The translations under genes were made by a program, and so were the position numbers. DNA of 64,000 nucleotides from Rhizobium sp. R711 (lineage in GTDB: Bacteria > Pseudomonadota > Alphaproteobacteria > Rhizobiales > Rhizobiaceae), in the NCBI RefSeq assembly GCF_002211365.1, contig NZ_LOKZ01000004.1:1-64000 (forward strand), written 5' to 3'. This document shows positions 45,811 to 54,497 of the stretch, one piece after another; the stretch's first letter is position 1, and every line of letters begins with the position of its first letter. The notes under the pieces were generated by a model that saw only the letters and a program-made list of their open reading frames with translations, made no database searches and had not been told where the DNA came from.

Positions 45811-46889
45811 GTGCGTCCGACAAGCCAATCCGCGTTCTCGTCGCCGGCCTCGGCAATATGGGACGCAGCCATGCGCTGGCCTATCACAACAATCCCGGCT
45901 TCGAAATTGTCGGGCTGGTCAACCGGTCCAAACCAAAGCTGCCGGAGGAATTGCAGGGCTACGAGATCTACTCGGATTTCCAGGCAGCGCTTGCCGAGTT
46001 GAAGCCGGATCTCTGCGCAGTCTGCACCTATTCCGACACGCATGCTGACTATGCGGTCGCTGCCTTCGAGGCCGGTTGCGACGTCTTTGTCGAGAAGCCG
46101 CTTGCGACGACCGTTGCCGATGCGGAGCGTGTCGTGGCGGCGGCGAAGAAGGCCGGGCGAAAGCTGGTGATCGGCTACATCCTTCGCCACCATCCGTCCT
46201 GGATGCGACTGATCGAAGAGGCCCGTAAGCTCGGTGGGCCGTATGTCTTCCGCATGAATCTCAATCAGCAGTCCAGTGGTCCGACGTGGGAGACGCACAA
46301 ATCGCTGATGGAGACGACGTCGCCGATCGTCGATTGCGGCGTGCACTATGTCGATGTCATGTGCCAGATCACCGATGCCAAGCCGGTGGAGGTACGAGGG
46401 ATGGGGCTGCGGCTCTCCGACGAAATCGCGCCTGACATGTACAACTATGGGCAGCTTCAGGTGCTGTTCGAGGATGGCTCCGTCGGCTGGTACGAGGCCG
46501 GCTGGGGGCCGATGATCTCGGAAACGGCATTCTTCGTGAAAGACATCATGTCGCCGAAGGGATCGGTCTCGATCGTCATGGACCCGAAGGCCAGGTCCGA
46601 CGATATCGACGCTCATACCAAAACCTCGGTTATTCGCCTGCACACTGCGGAAACGGGACCCGACGGCAAGTTCATCCGACCGGACCAGGACATGACGATG
46701 GCAGGCGAGCCAGGCCATCAGGAACTCTGCGACCGCGAACAGGCCTTCATGCTGAAAGCCATTCGCGAGGACATCGACCTCAACCGCCACATGGCAGACG
46801 CTGTCGCTTCGCTGCGCATCTGCCTCGCCGCCGACGAAAGCGTGCGTACCGGCCAAGCCGTCAAGCTCCAAGAGCCGGTCAAACTGTAA
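45807..46889 (+). CDS. Gfo/Idh/MocA-family dehydrogenase
   Basis: 360 residues from the GTG at 45807, which overlaps the TGA of the permease gene. Rossmann motif VLVAGLGNMGRSHALAYHNN; family motif FVEKPLATTVADAE near residue 90; then HPSWMRLIEEARKLGG and DCGVHYVDVMCQITDA, where the His is a candidate catalytic residue. It probably oxidises the imported sugar or a derivative at a ring carbon. The frame extends 36 codons upstream into the permease gene, which is shadow sequence. Distinct from thuB in sequence. Confidence 0.88.
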   Translation: MSASDKPIRVLVAGLGNMGRSHALAYHNNPGFEIVGLVNRSKPKLPEELQGYEIYSDFQAALAELKPDLCAVCTYSDTHADYAVAAFEAGCDVFVEKPLATTVADAERVVAAAKKAGRKLVIGYILRHHPSWMRLIEEARKLGGPYVFRMNLNQQSSGPTWETHKSLMETTSPIVDCGVHYVDVMCQITDAKPVEVRGMGLRLSDEIAPDMYNYGQLQVLFEDGSVGWYEAGWGPMISETAFFVKDIMSPKGSVSIVMDPKARSDDIDAHTKTSVIRLHTAETGPDGKFIRPDQDMTMAGEPGHQELCDREQAFMLKAIREDIDLNRHMADAVASLRICLAADESVRTGQAVKLQEPVKL

Positions 46890-46901
46890 GGAATACGACT
46901 A

Positions 46902-47903
46902 GTGGGATCGCTTCAACTCAAATCTATCCGCAAGAGCTACGGCACGCATGAGGTGCTGAAGGGCATCGACCTGGAGGTCAAGGACGGCGAGTTCGTCATT
47001 TTCGTCGGACCTTCGGGCTGCGGCAAGTCAACCCTTTTGCGCAGCATTGCCGGACTGGAGGACGTCACCTCTGGCGCCGTACTCATCAATGGCAAAGAGG
47101 AGACGTTGACGCCTCCCGCCAAACGCGGCATCGCGATGGTGTTCCAGTCCTACGCGCTCTATCCCCACCTGACGGTCAAGGACAACATGGGCCTCGGCCT
47201 CAAGCAGGCGGGCACGCCAAAGGACGAGATCGACAAGCGGGTGACCAAGGCATCCTCGATGCTGTCGCTCGAACCCTATCTCGCCCGGCGCCCGGCGGAA
47301 CTCTCCGGTGGTCAGCGTCAGCGCGTCGCCATTGGTCGTGCGATCGTGCGCGAGCCCGCGCTCTTCCTCTTCGATGAGCCGCTGTCGAACCTCGATGCCG
47401 CCTTGCGCGTCCAGACGCGTCTCGAGATCGCCCGGCTGCACCGCAGCCTGAAGGCGACCATGATCTACGTCACCCACGACCAGGTCGAGGCGATGACGCT
47501 TGCCGACAAGATCGTGGTGCTGAATGCCGGTGCGATCGAGCAGGTGGGCTCGCCGATGGAACTCTACAACCGCCCGGCAAATACCTTTGTTGCGGGCTTC
47601 ATCGGCTCGCCGATGATGAACTTCATTCCGGGCGACAAGGTCGCCGATGGCGGTGCAAAGACCGTTGGCGTCCGCCCGGAGCATTTGACCCTTTCGCGCG
47701 AGCAGGGCACTTGGCGGGCGAAGGTTGTGCACGTCGAGCATCTCGGCGCGGACACGATCATCTATCTTGAATCCGAGCAGTGCGGTCTTATCACCGCGCG
47801 GCTCTTCGGCGAGCACAGGTACGAGCCCGACGAGATCGTCTATGCGACGCCGGACACGAGCCACATGCATCGCTTCGATGCGAACGACAAGGCGATCCGC
47901 TAA
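46902..47903 (+). CDS. Sugar ABC importer ATPase (MalK/UgpC type)
   Basis: 333 residues. Walker [10 protein letters not shown] near residue 37, Q-loop [11 protein letters not shown] near 80, signature [10 protein letters not shown] near 133, Walker [14 protein letters not shown]-loop [10 protein letters not shown], and a C-terminal MalK-type OB domain ([10 protein letters not shown]). Start is GTG at 46902, nine bases after AAGGA. Close in sequence to ThuK but clearly a separate paralogue. Last gene of the operon, followed by a bidirectional terminator. Confidence 0.92.
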   Translation: MGSLQLKSIRKSYGTHEVLKGIDLEVKDGEFVIFVGPSGCGKSTLLRSIAGLEDVTSGAVLINGKEETLTPPAKRGIAMVFQSYALYPHLTVKDNMGLGLKQAGTPKDEIDKRVTKASSMLSLEPYLARRPAELSGGQRQRVAIGRAIVREPALFLFDEPLSNLDAALRVQTRLEIARLHRSLKATMIYVTHDQVEAMTLADKIVVLNAGAIEQVGSPMELYNRPANTFVAGFIGSPMMNFIPGDKVADGGAKTVGVRPEHLTLSREQGTWRAKVVHVEHLGADTIIYLESEQCGLITARLFGEHRYEPDEIVYATPDTSHMHRFDANDKAIR

Positions 47904-47918
47904 GTCTGCCACAAACCA

Positions 47919-47944
47919 AAAGCCCCGCCATCGAGCGGGGCTTT
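47919..47944. terminator. Bidirectional terminator
   Basis: AAAGCCCCGC, loop CATCGA, GCGGGGCTTT: perfect ten-pair stem with A and T flanks, between the converging ABC operon and NIPSNAP gene. Confidence 0.8.
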
Positions 47945-47957
47945 CCATTTCTACCGA

Positions 47958-48263
47958 TCAGCCAAGAACGGGGCGCATGAAACTGCGCTCGTAGCTGATG
48001 ATGCTGCGGTTCCGCTTGTCGAGATCGAACGCGGCCTGGCATTCCGGGTCGCTTGCCATGCGCGTGCGATAGTCTTCGTAGGCCGCGAGGTTCGGGAACG
48101 AAAAGAGTGCGACGGCAATGTTGTTGGCGCCCTCGGACGGCAGGAAATAGCCGTGATGGGTGCCACCCATTCGATTGACGATCGGGATCCAGAGCCGCGC
48201 ATATTCCTCGAATTCGCCGATCTTGTATGGGTCGATCGTATAACGCAGGTAGCAGGTAATCAT
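47958..48263 (-). CDS. NIPSNAP-family protein
   Basis: 101 residues, a dimeric alpha/beta-barrel (ferredoxin-like) NIPSNAP domain. It starts MITCYLRYTIDPYKIGEFEE, with YARLWIPIVNRMGGTHHGYF and the closing RNRSIISYERSFMRPV typical of the family. Function of bacterial NIPSNAP proteins is not established; small cytoplasmic ligand-binding or monooxygenase-like roles have been suggested for related folds. ATG at 48263; AGGATG upstream. Single gene. Confidence 0.88.
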   Translation of the reverse strand: MITCYLRYTIDPYKIGEFEEYARLWIPIVNRMGGTHHGYFLPSEGANNIAVALFSFPNLAAYEDYRTRMASDPECQAAFDLDKRNRSIISYERSFMRPVLG

Positions 48264-48360
48264 TGAAACATCCTGTTTGGGGAGGCGTGCCGGCGTCGTC
48301 TTGGCGGGGAGATGACGCTCACTTTGCAGAACGAAAGCGTTTCAGCTGTCGTTCATGCAA

Positions 48361-48391
48361 TTTCCGGCGCTGTAAAATACAGCGCCGGAAA
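48361..48391. repeat. Perfect 14-bp-arm inverted repeat with 3-base loop
   Basis: TTTCCGGCGCTGTA (48361-48374), AAA, TACAGCGCCGGAAA (48378-48391). It lies between the NIPSNAP start and the end of the ABC ATPase gene. It may form the 3' hairpin of the ABC operon transcript (minus strand) but there is no T run, or it may be a regulator site for the NIPSNAP gene. Confidence 0.6.
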
Positions 48392-48440
48392 TCCGGAAAC
48401 GCGCGTGGCAAAACCGCAAAAGTGGACGCGGAGTGCCCGA

Positions 48441-49502
48441 TCAGTCGTGGATGACGAGCAGATCAGCCGCCATGAAGCGAAGCGTCACTGTTTCGCCGGC
48501 TGCCGGAGGGGCAACGCCTGGGCTATTGAACATGTCGAAGGAAATGACATTGCCGCCGACGTTCATGCGCGTGCGGATGACCGAGCCGAGGAAGTGGGCG
48601 GACACGACTTGGCCGGTCAGCTTGGTATCGCTCGGCGTTCCCTCGGCCAGTGAGCCGGCTTCCGGACGGAGCGCCAGCGATACGGTATCACCGGCGTTGA
48701 AGGCGGCGACCGACTGCTTCAAGGTCACGCCCTGATCGCCGATCTGGATCCGGTTGGCGGCCGGATCAACGACTTTCGCTTCGATCATGTTGAGCGTTCC
48801 GACGAAGGAAGCGACGAAGCGCGTCGCCGGCGTGTTGTAGATCTCGAACGGCGTGCCGATCTGGTCGGCGCGGCCGGCGTTCATGACGACGATGCGGTCG
48901 GAGATCGAGAGAGCTTCTTCCTGATCGTGTGTCACGAAGACGGTGGTGATGCCGAGCTTCTGCTGGATGGCGCGGATTTCCTCGCGAAGCGATACGCGGA
49001 TTTTGGCGTCGAGAGCAGACAGTGGTTCGTCAAGCAACAGGACCTGCGGACGCACGGCAAGCGCGCGGGCAAGCGCAACACGCTGCTGCTGGCCACCGGA
49101 GAGCTGATAGGGGTAGCGGTCGGCAAGATGGTCGAGCTTGATCAGCCCGAGCATTTCCTTGACGCGGGCATCAATCTCGGCGGGTTGCGTGCCGGCGACT
49201 TTCAGGCCGAAGGCGACATTGTCGTGAACGGTCATGTTGGGAAACAGCGCATAAGCCTGGAAGACCATGCCGATATTGCGCTTGTTGGGCTTCAGATTGT
49301 TCTGCTCCTTGCCGCCGATCGCGATGCGGCCGCCCGAAGGCGTTTCAAAGCCCGCGATCATGCGCAGAACGGTCGTCTTGCCGCAGCCCGATGGGCCAAG
49401 GAAGGAGATAAATTCACCCTTCTCGATCTGCATGTTGAAGTCATGCACGACCTGCGTGTTGCCGAAGGATTTCTTGAGGTTTGCGAGTTCGAGAAAAGCC
49501 AT
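48441..49502 (-). CDS. ABC importer ATPase, PotA/FbpC type
   Basis: 353 residues. Walker A GPSGCGKTT near residue 36, Q-loop MVFQAYALFPN, signature LSGGQQQRVALARAL near 134, Walker B LLLDEPLSALD, H-loop VTHDQEEALS, then a TOBE_2 domain. Belongs to the polyamine/iron/thiamine/aminoethylphosphonate group. Last gene of its operon (binding protein, two permeases, ATPase), 14 bases after the permease stop. The substrate is unknown; the adjacent catabolic cluster suggests a small amine or amino alcohol. Confidence 0.9.
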   Translation of the reverse strand: MAFLELANLKKSFGNTQVVHDFNMQIEKGEFISFLGPSGCGKTTVLRMIAGFETPSGGRIAIGGKEQNNLKPNKRNIGMVFQAYALFPNMTVHDNVAFGLKVAGTQPAEIDARVKEMLGLIKLDHLADRYPYQLSGGQQQRVALARALAVRPQVLLLDEPLSALDAKIRVSLREEIRAIQQKLGITTVFVTHDQEEALSISDRIVVMNAGRADQIGTPFEIYNTPATRFVASFVGTLNMIEAKVVDPAANRIQIGDQGVTLKQSVAAFNAGDTVSLALRPEAGSLAEGTPSDTKLTGQVVSAHFLGSVIRTRMNVGGNVISFDMFNSPGVAPPAAGETVTLRFMAADLLVIHD

Positions 49503-49516
49503 GAAAACCAGATACC

Positions 49517-50305
49517 TTACGACTTAGCCGGGGCGGCTTTGTGGAAGCGGGAGACGAGTTGCAGCAGGCCCATGCTGAGCCAGGTGATCGAGAAGGCGAT
49601 GACAGCCAAGGCCGACGGCTCGTAGGCGCGGTTGGCGCCGACCAGCTGGAGGTATGGCCCGAAGGCCGGACGATTGAGGAGCGCGGCCATGGTGAATTCG
49701 CCCATGACGATTGCAAGTGTGATGAAGGCGCCCGAGAGCACGCCGCTCATGACGTTCGGGAAAATGCACTTGAACATGATCGTCGTCCAACTTGCGCCGA
49801 GGCTTTCCGCGGCCTCGGTGAGCGTACGGACGTCGATTGCGCGCATGGCGGTGTCGACGGCGCGGTACATGTAGGGCAACGACAGCGTCATGTAGGACAG
49901 GACGAGCAGGATATTCGTACCCGAGGTCGAGCCGGTGAGCGGGAGGATCGACGACGAATTATACATTCTGAGGTAACCGAACACGATCACGATTGCCGGG
50001 ATAACCAGCGGCAGCAGCGTGATGAACTCGACGATAGGACGGATCTGCGGCAAGCGCAGCCGCACCCAATAGGCCGTCGGAACCACGAGCAGCATGCCGA
50101 AAACGATCGTCAGCAACGCCATCAGCATCGAATAGCCGAAGGTCTCGCGAAATTGCGCATCGGAGAAAACCGAAGCGTAGGCGTCGAAACTGTACGTGCC
50201 GCGGCGCATACGCAGCGAGAATTCAACGGTGGCGATGAGCGGCAGGACAAAGTAGATCGCGCCGATCGCAATGGCGATCCAAGCTCCAAGGCGTGATGTC
50301 TTCAT
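49517..50305 (-). CDS. ABC importer permease, second
   Basis: 262 residues from the ATG at 50305, which overlaps the previous stop as ATGA; a GTG three codons upstream is possible. It begins MKTSRLGAWIAIAIGAIYFV; EAA loop EAAESLGASWTTIMFKCIFP near residue 165. Six helices. Companion of the permease upstream and the ATPase downstream. Confidence 0.9.
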   Translation of the reverse strand: MKTSRLGAWIAIAIGAIYFVLPLIATVEFSLRMRRGTYSFDAYASVFSDAQFRETFGYSMLMALLTIVFGMLLVVPTAYWVRLRLPQIRPIVEFITLLPLVIPAIVIVFGYLRMYNSSSILPLTGSTSGTNILLVLSYMTLSLPYMYRAVDTAMRAIDVRTLTEAAESLGASWTTIMFKCIFPNVMSGVLSGAFITLAIVMGEFTMAALLNRPAFGPYLQLVGANRAYEPSALAVIAFSITWLSMGLLQLVSRFHKAAPAKS

Positions 50306-51195
50306 TTTTGCCACCGTTCGGCGCGCATGCGCAGCAGGATATAGAGGAGGTTGGACAGACCGGTGATGACGATCATGCCAAGCGCAAGGGCGTAGCCGAG
50401 GTTGGCATTGTGAAGCACGTCACCGCGGATCTGCGCATAGAGCAATATCGGCACGATGTTGAGCGAGCTACCGGTCAAGGCATACGCGGTGGCGATCGCA
50501 CCGAAGGCGTTTGCGAAGAGAAGCAGTGTCGTGCCCATCAGGCTCGGCCAGAGGATCGGGAAGGCGACCATGCGCCAGTACTGGCCATTGGTCGCGCCGA
50601 GGATCAATGCTGCTTCCTTCCATTCCTTCTTCATGCCGTCGAGCGCCGGCGTCAGGATCAGCACCATCAGCGGGATCTGGAAGTACATATAGGTGATGGT
50701 GAGACCGAAGAAGCTCAGCAGGTTAAAGCCGGTGGAATAGAGATTGAAGCCAAACCAGTCACGCATCAAAACGGTTACGAGACCGGTGCGTCCGAGCGTG
50801 GCGAGGAAGGCGAAGGCGAGGGGCACGCCCGCGAAATTGGAGGCAACACCGGAGAAGGTCAGGAGGCCTGAGCGAACCCAGTTCGGTAGGCCGCCGAGCA
50901 CGACTGCCCAGGCGAGAAAGAAGCCAATCACCGCGCCACCGAGGGCCGATGCCACCGACACCTTGATACTGATCCAGTAGGCACTGAGGATCGACGGCGT
51001 GAACAGGTCGGCAATGTTCCGGAGGGTCAGGTCGCCTTCGGGCGTAAGGAAAGCGCCCGCTACCAGATAAACCGTCGGGATGATCAAGAACATCAGCGCG
51101 AAGATCATGAATGGCGCGATGCCGAGCCAGTCGATCACTCTGTCACGGTTTATCAGGGGCGTGGTGCTGACGACGGCGGTTGAAACACTGCTCAT
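50302..51195 (-). CDS. ABC importer permease, first
   Basis: 297 residues, starting MSSVSTAVVSTTPLINRDRV, then helix IAPFMIFALMFLIIPTVYLV. The EAA-type loop is KEAALILGATNGQYWRMVAF near residue 197. Its stop overlaps the next permease start. 70 bases after the binding-protein gene, with a hairpin in between. Confidence 0.88.
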   Translation of the reverse strand: MSSVSTAVVSTTPLINRDRVIDWLGIAPFMIFALMFLIIPTVYLVAGAFLTPEGDLTLRNIADLFTPSILSAYWISIKVSVASALGGAVIGFFLAWAVVLGGLPNWVRSGLLTFSGVASNFAGVPLAFAFLATLGRTGLVTVLMRDWFGFNLYSTGFNLLSFFGLTITYMYFQIPLMVLILTPALDGMKKEWKEAALILGATNGQYWRMVAFPILWPSLMGTTLLLFANAFGAIATAYALTGSSLNIVPILLYAQIRGDVLHNANLGYALALGMIVITGLSNLLYILLRMRAERWQK

Positions 51196-51228
51196 AGACG
51201 GACGGCCTTATCGGGCAACTGACTGGAC

Positions 51229-51254
51229 GCCTCTCCGCCTCGCGGCGGAGAGGC
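51229..51254 (-). terminator. Intercistronic hairpin after the binding-protein gene
   Basis: GCCTCTCCGCC, loop TCGC, GGCGGAGAGGC: perfect eleven-pair stem 11 bases after the binding-protein stop on the minus strand. No T run, so probably a stabilising or partial-stop hairpin. Confidence 0.65.
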
Positions 51255-51265
51255 AGTTTCAAACA

Positions 51266-52369
51266 TTACTTGACGTTGGCGCCGACCACGGAATCCCAGT
51301 TCTTGGTGATGGTTTCCTTGGCCGCTTTCTGCTGCTCGAGCGTCGGGAAGATTGCCTTCTCATACGCGGCGGCCGGCGGGAGCTTGTCAAGAAGGTCCTT
51401 CGGGATCTTGTTGTTCTTTGCCAGATCGTTGAAGCGGATCGGATGGCAATAGCCCTTCAGCCAGCCAAGCTGACCTTCGTCGGAGTAGAGGTATTCCATC
51501 CAGAGCTTTGCTGCGTTCGGATGCGGAGCAAAGGCCGAGATCGCCTGGACGTAAACGCCTGCAACAACGCCGGTCTTCGGAACGACGACTTCAAACGGAG
51601 GATTGCCCTTCAGGCTTTGACCCCAGGAAAGGGCATTGTAGTCCCAGGCGACGATGATCGGCGTCGAGCCCTGAGCAAACGGTGCGGCCTTGCCGACGAC
51701 CGGAACGAAGTTCCCGCTCTTGTTGAGTTCGGCAAAGAACTTCAGGCCTTCCTCGCCGGCCTTTGCAGCATCGCCACCTGCCGCCGAAAGACCGGAAGCG
51801 AATACGCCCTGAACGGCCTGGTTTGCAGTGCGCGGATCGCCAGCAAGAGCAACAGTGTTGGCGTAGTCGCTCTTCTTCAGGTCAGCCCAGTCAGCCGGAG
51901 ATTCCTTGACGAGGTCCTTGTTCACGAGGAAGGAGAGAACGCCGTAGTAGTCGCCGTACCAAAAGCCGTCAGCATCCTTGGCGCTGTCGGGAATGGAGTC
52001 CCAAGTGGAAACCTTGTACGGCTGGATCAGGCCGTCGGCCTTGGCCGACGGACCGAAGGAGAGGCCGACGTCGACAACGTCAGGAGCCTGCGGGCCGGTG
52101 TTGCCTTTGTTGGCCTTGATTGCTTCGATTTCATCGCCCGAGCCTGCGTCCGGGTTCAGCTCGTTGACCTCGAGGCCGTACTTGGCCTTGAAGCCGGCAA
52201 TGACGTCGCCGTAGCCGCACCAGTCGTGCGGAAGCGCGATCGTCGTCAGCGTGCCTTCCTTCTTGGCGGCAGCGATGAGTTCAGCGCTTGGTTCAGCAGC
52301 TGCGATTGCAGTAGAAGCAACGACAATCGCAGTAGAAAGCGAGAGCATTTTTGAAATATTAGAGATCAC
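51266..52369 (-). CDS. ABC importer binding protein, Fe3+/thiamine/polyamine type
   Basis: 367 residues with a signal peptide (MISNISKMLSLSTAIVVAST, cleavage near AAA). Mature part starts EPSAELIAAAKKEGTLTTIA, typical of the family 1 proteins that bind Fe3+, thiamine or 2-aminoethylphosphonate, with YYGVLSFLVNKDLVKESPAD and WDYNALSWGQSLKGNPPFEV. The start is GTG at 52369, eight bases after AAGGAG; an ATG eight codons later is the alternative. First gene of the operon, next to an RpiR regulator on the same strand. Ligand unknown. Confidence 0.87.
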   Translation of the reverse strand: MISNISKMLSLSTAIVVASTAIAAAEPSAELIAAAKKEGTLTTIALPHDWCGYGDVIAGFKAKYGLEVNELNPDAGSGDEIEAIKANKGNTGPQAPDVVDVGLSFGPSAKADGLIQPYKVSTWDSIPDSAKDADGFWYGDYYGVLSFLVNKDLVKESPADWADLKKSDYANTVALAGDPRTANQAVQGVFASGLSAAGGDAAKAGEEGLKFFAELNKSGNFVPVVGKAAPFAQGSTPIIVAWDYNALSWGQSLKGNPPFEVVVPKTGVVAGVYVQAISAFAPHPNAAKLWMEYLYSDEGQLGWLKGYCHPIRFNDLAKNNKIPKDLLDKLPPAAAYEKAIFPTLEQQKAAKETITKNWDSVVGANVK

Positions 52370-52549
52370 TGTTGTTCTCCTTCGGGTTTCAGTGTCCGAC
52401 GATGCTGTTACTGACGTAACGTGAAGCTTTCGTGACAGTTTGATGACCTTCTTTTTTCTTTGTATAGCAGGCAGTTGGCGGCGATGCTTCGTTTACGACA
52501 CGATGTTCGCTCAAATGCTTCACGTCATCTGTCTGTCTTATTTTCCCTC

Positions 52550-53464
52550 CTAACTAAGTTTGCGGAAGAGCCTGGTTTGCTCGAACAGACCCTCCAGGGT
52601 CTTCATGCGTTCCTTCGTCTCATCCCAGGTCGAGCTTTGAACGGCCTCGATCAGCGCCTCGACGATGAAGAGAGTGACGACGGAAGAGTCCCATGCCGAT
52701 GGCGCCTCGATCTGCACACGAAACGTGTGACGCGCGAGCTTGGCGGCTGGCGACCCCCATTGATCTGTGAAGACGACGATCTCGGCTCCGCTCTTGCGGG
52801 CGGCCGTCGCGAGACTGACCATTTCCTGCTCGTAGCGACGGATATCGAAGATAACCAGGAGGTCGCCGGGATTCATGTTGAGTACGTATTGCGGCCAGCT
52901 GCTGGAGTTGGAAGACAGCAGCGCGGTGTTCGGCCGAATGACCTGCATATGGGTAAAGAAGTACTCGGCCAGCGCGCCGGTGATGCGTCCGCCGACAAAG
53001 TAGAGGCTGCGCTTGCGATCGGACAACAACGAGGCAACATTGTCGAAGGTTGCGGTATCGAGCGCGCTCAGTGTCTGGCGCAGGTTGCCCATGATGGCGT
53101 CGGCGAAACGGTTGAGAATATGTGTGCCCGGCGCGTTGGAGGCCCAGCGGTCATGTTTGGTGATCGGGTTTGAGATCGTCGCTTCGACTTCCTGGTGCAA
53201 GTGCGCCTGAAAATCGGGATAGCCCTTGAAACCGAGCTTTTGAACCATGCGCACGACTGTCGGTGTCGACACACCGGCGTTCTCCGCAATCGTCGTGATG
53301 CTCCCCAGTCCGGAGACGGGGTAGTTGTCCAATAGGCTCTCTGCCAATTGCTTTTCGGCCCGCGTGAGCGTGCCGAAATGCGAATGGATTACGTCCGAAA
53401 CTGTCTTCGACGCAGCGGTCACGCTAACTTGCTCCCCGGGATTGGTCTTGTGCCACTTTCCCAC
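52550..53464 (-). CDS. RpiR/MurR-family transcriptional regulator
   Basis: 304 residues. N-terminal HTH_6 domain (LTRAEKQLAESLLDNYPVSG; ENAGVSTPTVVRMVQKLGFK) and C-terminal SIS domain (SLYFVGGRITGALAEYFFTH; NPGDLLVIFDIRRYEQEMVS). SIS domains bind phosphosugars or other small phosphorylated ligands. The longest frame starts with GTG at 53464; a GTG at 53422 with GGGGAG upstream would be 14 residues shorter and is equally plausible. Sits between the ABC operon and the divergent catabolic genes, so it probably controls both. Confidence 0.88.
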   Translation of the reverse strand: MGKWHKTNPGEQVSVTAASKTVSDVIHSHFGTLTRAEKQLAESLLDNYPVSGLGSITTIAENAGVSTPTVVRMVQKLGFKGYPDFQAHLHQEVEATISNPITKHDRWASNAPGTHILNRFADAIMGNLRQTLSALDTATFDNVASLLSDRKRSLYFVGGRITGALAEYFFTHMQVIRPNTALLSSNSSSWPQYVLNMNPGDLLVIFDIRRYEQEMVSLATAARKSGAEIVVFTDQWGSPAAKLARHTFRVQIEAPSAWDSSVVTLFIVEALIEAVQSSTWDETKERMKTLEGLFEQTRLFRKLS

Positions 53465-53507
53465 TGAAAGTTAACAACGCTGTCACAATCCATGTCAACT
53501 GCTGTCA

Positions 53508-53523
53508 TGAAAAGAAATTTTCA
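53508..53523. promoter_or_regulatory. Candidate RpiR operator
   Basis: TGAAAAGAAATTTTCA is an inverted repeat TGAAAA-N4-TTTTCA, of the kind recognised by RpiR-family proteins. It lies 44 bases upstream of the regulator and 76 bases upstream of the divergent amidohydrolase gene. A TTGACA -35-like hexamer for the plus-strand genes follows at about 53532. Confidence 0.4.
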
Positions 53524-53598
53524 GGGCGCGCTTGACAGTCGTCGGAACCTGAAGAATTCTTTTCTTATACATTTTTTATTAATGATCGGGATGCGGCT

Positions 53599-54372
53599 GT
53601 GGTGCCTGCTCAGTTCAAGGTCCTAAGCGAAGCGGAAGGCGAGTGCGTTGCGGTCGAACGGCCGAACGGCAGGAGCTCGTTACTGGTGATCTGCGAACAT
53701 GCGTCCCGGTTGCTTCCTGAGCGGTACGGGACACTCGGTCTGTCAGCCGAGGCGTTGGAAAGCCACATCGCATGGGATCCGGGCGCGTTGGCCGTTGCAC
53801 GCGGGATTTCCAGAGCCCTCGATGCCACTCTCATCCACCAGCGATTTTCGCGATTGATCTACGATTGCAACAGGCCGCCGGAGTCAGCTGGCGCCATGCC
53901 CGAGAAGAGCGAAATCTACGAAATACCGGGCAACGCCCACCTCAATGCGGAAGAACGCCTCGCGCGAACCGAAGCGTTGTATATTCCTTTCCACGACGGC
54001 ATTCGCGCACTGATTCGCGATCGCAAGGCGAGGGGGCAGGAGACGGTGATCGCGACGATCCATAGCTTCACTCCGGTGTACCACGGCAAGATGCGGGCCG
54101 TGGAAATTGGTATATTGCATGACGAAGACAGCCGTTTCGCCGACAGCGTTTTGAACGTGGCGTTGACCGGCTCGCCTCTCTACAAAATCGAACGCAACGA
54201 GCCCTATGGCCCTGCGGATGGCGTGACGCACACGCTGGTTCTGCACGGGCTTTCGAACGGGCTGCGCAATGTAATGATCGAGGTCCGCAACGACCTCATC
54301 TCAGATCAAGACGGTCAAGGGGTCATGGCCGACTATCTGACAGGGCTTCTCCGGCAAAGCCTGGACGCCTGA
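53599..54372 (+). CDS. N-formylglutamate amidohydrolase-family enzyme
   Basis: 257 residues of the FGase family (zinc-dependent N-acyl/formyl-glutamate hydrolases). Visible: LLVICEHASRLLPERYGTLG near residue 28, SHIAWDPGALAVARGISRA, RLIYDCNRPPESAGAM, ATIHSFTPVYHGKMRAVEIG and VMIEVRNDLI; the His, Glu and Asp of these segments are candidate metal ligands. Start is GTG at 53599 (a second GTG follows directly). First gene of the catabolic run. Here it may hydrolyse a gamma-glutamyl or N-acyl amide rather than the histidine-pathway substrate, since no hut genes are nearby. Confidence 0.82.
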   Translation: MVPAQFKVLSEAEGECVAVERPNGRSSLLVICEHASRLLPERYGTLGLSAEALESHIAWDPGALAVARGISRALDATLIHQRFSRLIYDCNRPPESAGAMPEKSEIYEIPGNAHLNAEERLARTEALYIPFHDGIRALIRDRKARGQETVIATIHSFTPVYHGKMRAVEIGILHDEDSRFADSVLNVALTGSPLYKIERNEPYGPADGVTHTLVLHGLSNGLRNVMIEVRNDLISDQDGQGVMADYLTGLLRQSLDA

Positions 54373-54497
54373 AAACAAAGAAAAAGACCCCAGGGAGCAG
54401 TCTAACTGCGATCGCCCGTAGGCGAAAACGTCACGGGCACTTTGGCACTGGATGATCATCCGCAATTCCGCGGCTGATCGCTAAACAGGGGGAAGTC

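Noticed and set aside
53599..54372. Histidine-utilisation gene hutG
   Set aside because: The family fits, but no other hut gene is nearby and the context is amine/alcohol oxidation, so the hut symbol was not used.
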